Position numbers and translations under genes: made by a program. Under the pieces are notes generated by a model. The model saw only the letters and a program-made list of their open reading frames with translations, searched no databases and was not told the origin of the DNA. Shown piece after piece: positions 31,264 through 37,193 of a stretch of DNA of 37,193 nucleotides (its first letter is position 1; every line of letters begins with the position of its first letter). The stretch is from an uncultured Hungatella sp. (GTDB lineage Bacteria; Bacillota; Clostridia; Lachnospirales; Lachnospiraceae). The stretch is from NCBI GenBank assembly GCA_949879025.1, contig CATLBO010000024.1, positions 1-37,193 of the forward strand, written 5' to 3'.

Positions 31264-34200
31264 TCACTCTTCATCAATCCTAGAAACCCCGATCGTCACC
31301 TCCTCCAGCACATCCAGCAGAACCTTCACCGTATCCAGGGAAGTAAGCATGGTAACATTGTTCTGACTTGCACATCTCCGAATAGCAACCCCGTCTTCAT
31401 AATGCACCCCTGACAGAATCGCTCTGGTATTGATCACATAGCTGACGTACCCTGCCCGGATAGAATCCAGTATCTCCTGGCTCCCTTCGCTGGGTTTCCT
31501 CCGAATCCTGGTTCGGATGCCTTGCTCTTTCAGAAAATCAGCCGTTCCCACAGAGGCCTCGATATTAAATCCCATTTCGTAGAACCGTCTGATTAGAGGC
31601 AGCGCCTCCTCCTTATCCTCATCCGCCAAGGTTACCATTACCGTGCCATAATTCTGCAGACGGATGCCGGAAGCAGCCATAGCCTTATACATGGCCCGGT
31701 GCAGCTTCTTATCGTACCCTATAGCCTCTCCCGTAGACTTCATCTCCGGCGACAAATAGGCATCCATGCCGTTAAGTTTGGAAAATGAGAATGCCGGGAC
31801 TTTTACATAATACCGTTCCTTTTCCCTTGGATACAGTTCCTCAATCCCCTGCTGTTTCAGGCTTTTTCCCAGCATTGCCCAAACAGCCATGTCTGGAAGG
31901 CTATACCCGGTTGCCTTAGATAAAAAGGGTACAGTTCTGGAGGATCGGGGGTTTACTTCTATGATATATACATGGTCTTCCTTATCCACAATAAACTGGA
32001 TATTAAACAGCCCCACAATGCCAATGCCAAGCCCAAGCCTTCTGGTATAATCTAAAATAACCTTCTTTACATTCCGGGAAATACTGAAGCAAGGGTACAC
32101 GCTGATCGAATCTCCAGAGTGGATTCCGGTCCTTTCTACCAGTTCCATAATGCCTGGAACAAAAACCTGGCTTCCGTCACAGACAGCATCCACTTCTATT
32201 TCCCGGCCCCGAATATATTTGTCCACCAGAACCGGTTTATCCTCATTTACCTCAACTGCATGTTTCAGGTAATGGCGCAGGTGTTCCTCTTTAGCTACAA
32301 TCTCCATAGCCCTTCCCCCCAGCACAAAGCTTGGACGCACCAGAACCGGATATCCGATATCTTCTGCAGCCCTGACGCCCTCTTCAATGGTTGTCACTGC
32401 CTTTCCCTCTGGCTGTGCGATTCCCAGGGATGCCAACAGCTTCTCAAATGCGTCTCTGTTTTCTGCCCGTTCAATGGCCCCACAGTCTGTGCCGATGATT
32501 TTCACGCCCCGGCTGCTTAAGGAATCTGCCAAGTTAATTGCTGTCTGGCCTCCCAAGGTAGCAATCACTCCTTCCGGCTGCTCCAGTTCAATGACATTAA
32601 GCACGTCCTCAGAACACAGAGGCTCAAAATACAGCTTATCCGAACACGTATAGTCTGTGGAAACAGTTTCCGGGTTATTATTTATAATAATAGCCTCGTA
32701 TCCTGCCTGCCTAATCGTCTTCACCGCATGAACCGTAGAATAATCAAACTCCACTCCCTGGCCGATCCGAATAGGCCCGGAACCCAGCACCACGATTTTC
32801 TTTTGGTCGGAAACCGTTGATTCGTTTTCCTCCTCATAAGTGGAGTAGAAATAAGGCACGTAACTGTCAAATTCCGATGCACATGTATCGATCATCTTGT
32901 ATACTGGAAAAATCCCCCACTGTCTTCTCATGGCAAAAACCTCTTCCTCTGCCATGTTCCATAGCCAAGCAATCTCTCTGTCAGAGAATCCCATTTTCTT
33001 TCCATGCCAAAGAAGCTTTCTGTCTCCTGGTTTTCCCTTCAATTCCTTTTCCGCATCTACAATGTTTTTCAGTTTGTTAATAAAAAACGGATCGATCTTT
33101 GTTGCATTGCTAATCACAGGCACATGGCACTCCATTCGCAACAGCTGCCCTATGGCATAGATTCGGTCATCTGTTCCTGTTTTTATATAGGAAAGAAGTT
33201 CTTCCTCAGCCATATGGCTGAACTTAGGGCTGTATAGATGAAACATGCCTGTTTCCAAAGATCGGATGGCTTTCAGAAGGCTTTCCTCCATGGTTCTTCC
33301 TATGCTCATGGCCTCACCTGTAGCCTTCATCTGAGTACCCAGACAATTGTCGGCATCAGAAAATTTGTCAAAGGGAAATCTGGGCATCTTCGTCACCACA
33401 TAATCCAGGGCCGGCTCAAATGCTGCCGACGTATTGGCAATGCGGATTTCTTCTAAAGTCATACCCACTCCGATTTTAGCAGAGACACGTGCAATGGGAT
33501 AGCCGCTGGCCTTAGATGCAAGGGCAGATGAACGGGAAACTCTGGGATTCACTTCAATAAGATAATACTGAAACGATCCTGGATCCAGCGCAAACTGCAC
33601 ATTGCATCCCCCTTCAATCTCCAAAGCCCGGATGATCTTTAAAGCGCTGTCCCTCAGCATCTGATACTCTTTGTTTGTCAGAGTCTGAGACGGGCATACC
33701 ACAATGGAATCTCCCGTATGAATTCCCACAGGATCAAGATTTTCCATGTTGCAAATAGTAATGGCTGTGTCGTTTTTATCCCGCATTACCTCATACTCAA
33801 TTTCTTTGTACCCTTTAATGCTTTTCTCAATAAGAACCTGATGGACCGGTGACAGGGACAAGGCATTCTTCATCAGAGATCTCAGTTCCTCCCCATTGTC
33901 TGCAAAGCCTCCGCCGGTTCCTCCCAGAGTAAAAGCAGGGCGCAAAACCACCGGATAACCGATTCTCTCTGCCGTCCTCTCTGCCTCCTCCATAGAGTCG
34001 GCAATCTCAGATGGCAGCACCGGCTCCCCAAGGCTTTCGCACAGCTCTTTAAACAATTCCCTGTCCTCCGCACGCTCAATACTGCTGCTTTTCGTTCCCA
34101 GAAGCTCCACCCGGCACTCCTTTAAGACACCTTTCTTTTCCAGCTGCACGGCAAGGTTCAGTCCCGTCTGGCCTCCGATGCCTGGAAGGATGGCATCGGG

Positions 34201-34446
34201 CCGCTCATACCTCACGATTTTGGCAATATATTCCAGCGTCAGCGGTTCCATATATACCTTATCCGCAACAGAGGTATCTGTCATAATGGTAGCCGGGTTG
34301 GAATTGCACAAAATTACCTCATACTCCTCTTCCTTCAGCGCCAGACAGGCCTGAGTGCCGGCATAGTCAAACTCCGCCGCCTGTCCGATAACAATGGGGC
34401 CGGAGCCGATGACAAGTACTTTATGTATGTCCGTTCTCTTAGGCAT
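31264..34446 (-). CDS. carB: Carbamoyl phosphate synthase large subunit
   Basis: 1060 residues, close to the E. coli length of 1073. GGAGGGAG precedes ATG, which overlaps the carA end by 8 bases. Two homologous synthetase halves: VLVIGSGPIVIGQAAEFDYAG at the N-terminus and VVLGSGPIRIGQGVEFDYS at about residue 550, each with an ATP-grasp domain (RPAFTLGGTGGG; RPSFVLGGRAME) and an EVNPR(V/S)SRSS/T metal-site motif. The C-terminal MGS-like domain (about 930-1060) takes allosteric effectors. It makes carbamoyl phosphate for pyrimidines and arginine, using ammonia from CarA. Confidence 0.97.
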   Translation of the reverse strand: MPKRTDIHKVLVIGSGPIVIGQAAEFDYAGTQACLALKEEEYEVILCNSNPATIMTDTSVADKVYMEPLTLEYIAKIVRYERPDAILPGIGGQTGLNLAVQLEKKGVLKECRVELLGTKSSSIERAEDRELFKELCESLGEPVLPSEIADSMEEAERTAERIGYPVVLRPAFTLGGTGGGFADNGEELRSLMKNALSLSPVHQVLIEKSIKGYKEIEYEVMRDKNDTAITICNMENLDPVGIHTGDSIVVCPSQTLTNKEYQMLRDSALKIIRALEIEGGCNVQFALDPGSFQYYLIEVNPRVSRSSALASKASGYPIARVSAKIGVGMTLEEIRIANTSAAFEPALDYVVTKMPRFPFDKFSDADNCLGTQMKATGEAMSIGRTMEESLLKAIRSLETGMFHLYSPKFSHMAEEELLSYIKTGTDDRIYAIGQLLRMECHVPVISNATKIDPFFINKLKNIVDAEKELKGKPGDRKLLWHGKKMGFSDREIAWLWNMAEEEVFAMRRQWGIFPVYKMIDTCASEFDSYVPYFYSTYEEENESTVSDQKKIVVLGSGPIRIGQGVEFDYSTVHAVKTIRQAGYEAIIINNNPETVSTDYTCSDKLYFEPLCSEDVLNVIELEQPEGVIATLGGQTAINLADSLSSRGVKIIGTDCGAIERAENRDAFEKLLASLGIAQPEGKAVTTIEEGVRAAEDIGYPVLVRPSFVLGGRAMEIVAKEEHLRHYLKHAVEVNEDKPVLVDKYIRGREIEVDAVCDGSQVFVPGIMELVERTGIHSGDSISVYPCFSISRNVKKVILDYTRRLGLGIGIVGLFNIQFIVDKEDHVYIIEVNPRSSRTVPFLSKATGYSLPDMAVWAMLGKSLKQQGIEELYPREKERYYVKVPAFSFSKLNGMDAYLSPEMKSTGEAIGYDKKLHRAMYKAMAASGIRLQNYGTVMVTLADEDKEEALPLIRRFYEMGFNIEASVGTADFLKEQGIRTRIRRKPSEGSQEILDSIRAGYVSYVINTRAILSGVHYEDGVAIRRCASQNNVTMLTSLDTVKVLLDVLEEVTIGVSRIDEE

Positions 34447-35533
34447 AATCTCCCTCCTCCATCATGTTGAAAAACTGTTGAAACAAATATGTGCTGTCCT
34501 GGGGGCCAGGTGCGCTTTCCGGGTGGTACTGAACGCTGAATACCCTGTCCCTATGGCATTTCACGCCTTCAACCGTCCCGTCCAGCAGGTTTAAGTGAGT
34601 AGGCACAAGCCCTGTCCCTGCCAGGCTGTCCATGTCCACAGCAAAGGAATGATTTTGGGAAGTAATCTCTATCTTTCCCGTTTCCAGGTTCTTTACCGGA
34701 TGGTTGCCGCCTCGATGACCGAACTTCAGCTTGTAAGTTTTTGCCCCATATGCAAGGGAAATAATCTGGTGTCCCAGGCAGATGCCGAAAACAGGATATC
34801 GTCCCAGCACTGCTTTTACGGTTCTCACAGTCTCCGGCACGCTTTCAGGATTGCCTGGGCCGTTGGAAATAAAAATACCGTCCGGATGCAGCTGTTCCAG
34901 ATCCTTTGCAGAAATATTCCAGGGAACTACAGTCACTTTGCACCCCAGCCTGTTTAAATGTTTTACAATCCCCTTCTTTATTCCGCAGTCAATCGCCACA
35001 ACATGATACCTTTCCCTGTCTCCATGGAAAACCTGAATTTCCCTGCGGCTGACTCTGGAAACCTGATCTGTCCGCATCCTATAGCCTTCCAATATCTTCA
35101 GCCCTTTTAGCGGTGAGGTGGATGCATCTGTAATAAAAGCCTTTCTGCTTCCCAGATCCCGTATGGATCTGCTTAGCTTTCTTGTGTCAATGCCATACAC
35201 CCCTGGAATATGATACCTTTTCATCACCTGGCCCAAAGAAATCGTACTTCTAAAGTTTGAAGGCCTGTCATTGTACTCCCGCACAATCAATGCCCCCATA
35301 GAAGGCTGTGCCGACTCATAATCATCATCCGCCATACCATAATTGCCTATAAGCGGATAGGTCATTACTACTGCCTGATCTGTATAGGAAGGGTCAGAAA
35401 GAATCTCCTGATAACCCACCATGGATGTTTGAAACACAATCTCACAGATCCGCTCCCCTTCATCTCCAAAGCCATATCCGTAATACTCCTGCCCATCTTC
35501 CAAAATAATCTTCTTATTAAATTCCGCCCCCAT
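34439..35533 (-). CDS. carA: Carbamoyl phosphate synthase small (glutaminase) subunit
   Basis: 364 residues. GAGGAGG precedes ATG. The N-terminal CPSase domain has FQTSMVGYQEILSDPSY and GVYGIDTRKLSR; the C-terminal class I glutamine amidotransferase has FISNGPGNP, the nucleophile elbow FGICLGHQ (Cys), and YHPESAPGP (His and Glu of the triad). It supplies ammonia to CarB. It lies 91 bases after purF with no terminator between, so it may be co-transcribed with pyrG-purF; a weak TTGCTG/16/TATTTT pair in the gap could be an internal promoter. Confidence 0.97.
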   Translation of the reverse strand: MGAEFNKKIILEDGQEYYGYGFGDEGERICEIVFQTSMVGYQEILSDPSYTDQAVVMTYPLIGNYGMADDDYESAQPSMGALIVREYNDRPSNFRSTISLGQVMKRYHIPGVYGIDTRKLSRSIRDLGSRKAFITDASTSPLKGLKILEGYRMRTDQVSRVSRREIQVFHGDRERYHVVAIDCGIKKGIVKHLNRLGCKVTVVPWNISAKDLEQLHPDGIFISNGPGNPESVPETVRTVKAVLGRYPVFGICLGHQIISLAYGAKTYKLKFGHRGGNHPVKNLETGKIEITSQNHSFAVDMDSLAGTGLVPTHLNLLDGTVEGVKCHRDRVFSVQYHPESAPGPQDSTYLFQQFFNMMEEGDYA

Positions 35534-35624
35534 GACCCCTCCTCATTTCCTCATAAAATATGGTTTTGCAGTAATGCAGCAATGTTTTCTCTCAGGCAAA
35601 TCCTGCTTTTTCCTGTGTTCTTCA

Positions 35625-37043
35625 TTATCGTATCTCTGACAGCTTCCTCTCAAACCTGTCCTTCCTGGTATCTGCTAAAACCGCTGTAGGGTACTTCCCG
35701 TCAAAACATGCACTACAGTATCCCAGGCCTTCTGTCAGCACTCCCAGCTGATCTGCCGGCAGATATCCCAGGCTGTCTGCCCCAATAATCTCTGCTGTTT
35801 CCTCCACTGTATGATGACATGCGATCAAATGCTCTCTGGAATCAACGTCTGTCCCATAGTAACACGGATGGAGAAACGGCGGAGACGATATACGCATATG
35901 TATTTCCTTTGCTCCTGCATCCCTAAGCAACTTCACTATCCGCCCGCTGGTAGTCCCTCTGATAATAGAGTCATCAATAAGAACCACTCGTTTTCCCCGG
36001 ACATTTTCCTCAATAGCCGCCAGCTTGATCCTAACCTGATCCAACCTGGCGCTTTGCCCAGGCGAAATAAATGTCCTTCCAATATATTTGTTCTTTATAA
36101 GCCCCATGCTGTAAGGTATCCCTGATTCTGAAGAAAATCCCAAAGCCGCATCCAGCCCCGAATCCGGCACCCCCACAACAATATCCGCATCTGCAGGATG
36201 TGCCTTTGCCAAAATCTTCCCGGCACGGTTCCTGGCAGTATGAACTGACACTCCGTCAATTACAGAATCCGGTCTTGCAAAATAAATATACTCAAACACA
36301 CACAGCTTTTTCTTTCTTGTTTTGCAGTGCTCCTTGCGGGAAACCTCTCCTTTCGGCCCAAATACCAGAATCTCGCCTGGCTCCACGTCCCGCACAAAAG
36401 AAGCCCCGATGGCTGTTAACCCGCAGCTTTCCGAGGCTACCGCCCAGGTTCCGTCCGGCATTCTCCCGCAGCACAAAGGGCGGAAACCATATGGATCTCT
36501 GGCACAAATCAATTTCTGGGAAGACATAAGAACAAGAGAGTATGCGCCGTCCAGCCGATTCATAGCCTGGCTTACAGCGTCCTCAATAGAAGGAGCCTTT
36601 AACCGCTCCTGAGTAATTATGTAGGCAATGGTTTCTGTATCGCTGGTAGTATGGAAAATAGCCCCTGCCAATTCCAGGGCATTGCGCAATTCCATCGCAT
36701 TGCTTAGATTTCCGTTATGGGCAAGGGCCATTTTCCCCTTCTGGTGATTTACCTCAATAGGCTGGCAGTTGTTCCTGTTGGTGCTTCCTGTAGTCCCATA
36801 ACGCACATGTCCCACAGCCATGCTTCCCTTTGGAAGCCTGGAGAGAATATCCTGGGAAAACACCTCCCCTACCAGTCCCAGATCCTTATAAGAAGAAAAC
36901 ACTCCATCATCATTTACCACAATGCCGCAGCTCTCCTGCCCTCTGTGCTGCAGAGCATACAGGCCATAATATACAAGTTCCGCCACATCAGCCGTCTGGG
37001 GACTAATAATGCCGAACACTCCACATTCTTCACGCAAACTCAT
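35625..37043 (-). CDS. purF: Amidophosphoribosyltransferase (PRPP amidotransferase)
   Basis: 472 residues. GGAGG lies 6 bases before ATG. The first six residues (MSLREE) are a propeptide; Cys7 becomes the N-terminal nucleophile of the glutaminase domain ([24 protein letters not shown]). The C-terminal phosphoribosyltransferase domain has the PRPP loop [14 protein letters not shown]. Cysteines in [14 protein letters not shown] and YCSACF match those that hold the [4Fe-4S] cluster in the B. subtilis-type enzyme, which is oxygen-labile. It catalyses the first committed step of purine synthesis. Its ATG overlaps the upstream pyrG stop (ATGA), so the two are translationally coupled. Confidence 0.97.
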   Translation of the reverse strand: MSLREECGVFGIISPQTADVAELVYYGLYALQHRGQESCGIVVNDDGVFSSYKDLGLVGEVFSQDILSRLPKGSMAVGHVRYGTTGSTNRNNCQPIEVNHQKGKMALAHNGNLSNAMELRNALELAGAIFHTTSDTETIAYIITQERLKAPSIEDAVSQAMNRLDGAYSLVLMSSQKLICARDPYGFRPLCCGRMPDGTWAVASESCGLTAIGASFVRDVEPGEILVFGPKGEVSRKEHCKTRKKKLCVFEYIYFARPDSVIDGVSVHTARNRAGKILAKAHPADADIVVGVPDSGLDAALGFSSESGIPYSMGLIKNKYIGRTFISPGQSARLDQVRIKLAAIEENVRGKRVVLIDDSIIRGTTSGRIVKLLRDAGAKEIHMRISSPPFLHPCYYGTDVDSREHLIACHHTVEETAEIIGADSLGYLPADQLGVLTEGLGYCSACFDGKYPTAVLADTRKDRFERKLSEIR

Positions 37044-37193
37044 AACGTCCCTCCGCAGGAATAATCTTTAGCTGCCTGGATAAACCCTCCAAAAAGGGGA
37101 TGGACATGGTTGGGCCGGCTTTTAAACTCAGGATGGTACTGCACTCCCACATAGAACGGCCGGTCAGAAAGTTCTATTGTTTCCACCAGCCTG
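37040..37193 (-). CDS. pyrG: CTP synthase, C-terminal 50 residues only
   Basis: The gene enters from the right edge. The visible translation includes [20 protein letters not shown] and [13 protein letters not shown], the C-terminal end of the glutamine amidotransferase domain of CTP synthase, with the catalytic His and Glu in YHPEF. CTP synthase makes CTP from UTP with glutamine-derived ammonia. The stop TGA overlaps the purF start by four bases, and the pyrG 3' end also encodes the purF ribosome binding site (GCGGAGG). Confidence 0.92.
   Translation of the reverse strand, partial: RLVETIELSDRPFYVGVQYHPEFKSRPNHVHPLFGGFIQAAKDYSCGGTL

Noticed and set aside
1..37193. tRNA, rRNA, CRISPR, insertion sequence or prophage genes
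   Set aside because: Intergenic gaps are short and mostly explained by promoters and terminators; no cloverleaf-type sequence, regularly spaced repeat array, transposase or phage protein was seen.

Overview
The window looks like chromosomal DNA of an anaerobic Firmicute (Bacillota), most likely a Lachnospiraceae-type clostridium. The reasons are a clostridial-order Rnf complex (rnfCDGEAB), a class III (oxygen-sensitive) ribonucleotide reductase with its activase, CodY, Gram-positive AGGAGG ribosome binding sites, and many strong TTGnnn-N16/17-TAnnnT promoters. Nearly everything is on the minus strand; only two genes (a NusG-domain-II protein and frlB) are on the plus strand. I saw no tRNA, rRNA, CRISPR array, insertion sequence or phage gene.

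Left part (1-3300): a truncated membrane-anchored protein with tandem FMN-binding domains behind a long structured leader, a secreted glycosidase-like DUF5722 protein, and a small membrane protein with NusG domain II. The FMN-binding/NusG_II combination recalls the PplA/EetA parts of flavin-based extracellular electron transfer systems.

3300-11700: a fructosamine (Amadori product) utilisation locus. It has frlB (deglycase, plus strand), a binding-protein ABC importer (frlO, frlN, frlM) without its own ATPase, a GntR/UTRA regulator (frlR), a PfkB kinase (frlD), a HAD phosphatase and an frlC-type epimerase. A related AT-rich element centred on ATATGATGTTATA-like sequence lies at every frl promoter and is probably the FrlR operator. 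Strong hairpin terminators insulate the units.

11700-17020: the complete six-gene Rnf operon (ferredoxin:NAD+ oxidoreductase, ion pump) with its own promoter and terminator. RnfE carries a Cys-rich, coiled-coil-like C-terminal tail.

17100-23200: yifB(comM)-dprA-topA-codY, a DNA-processing operon leading into the global GTP/branched-chain amino acid sensor. 23221-25600: a radical SAM protein and its DUF4130 partner, a little-characterised putative DNA repair pair, behind a promoter flanked by two LexA (SOS) boxes. 25600-26900: an orphan FliD-like protein with a hairpin-rich leader.

26900-31230: nrdD-nrdG with tandem NrdR-box-like sites, then a MATE efflux pump. 31264-37193: pyrG (C-terminal end only)-purF-carA-carB, joining CTP synthesis, the first step of purine synthesis and carbamoyl phosphate synthesis in tightly packed, partly overlapping genes.
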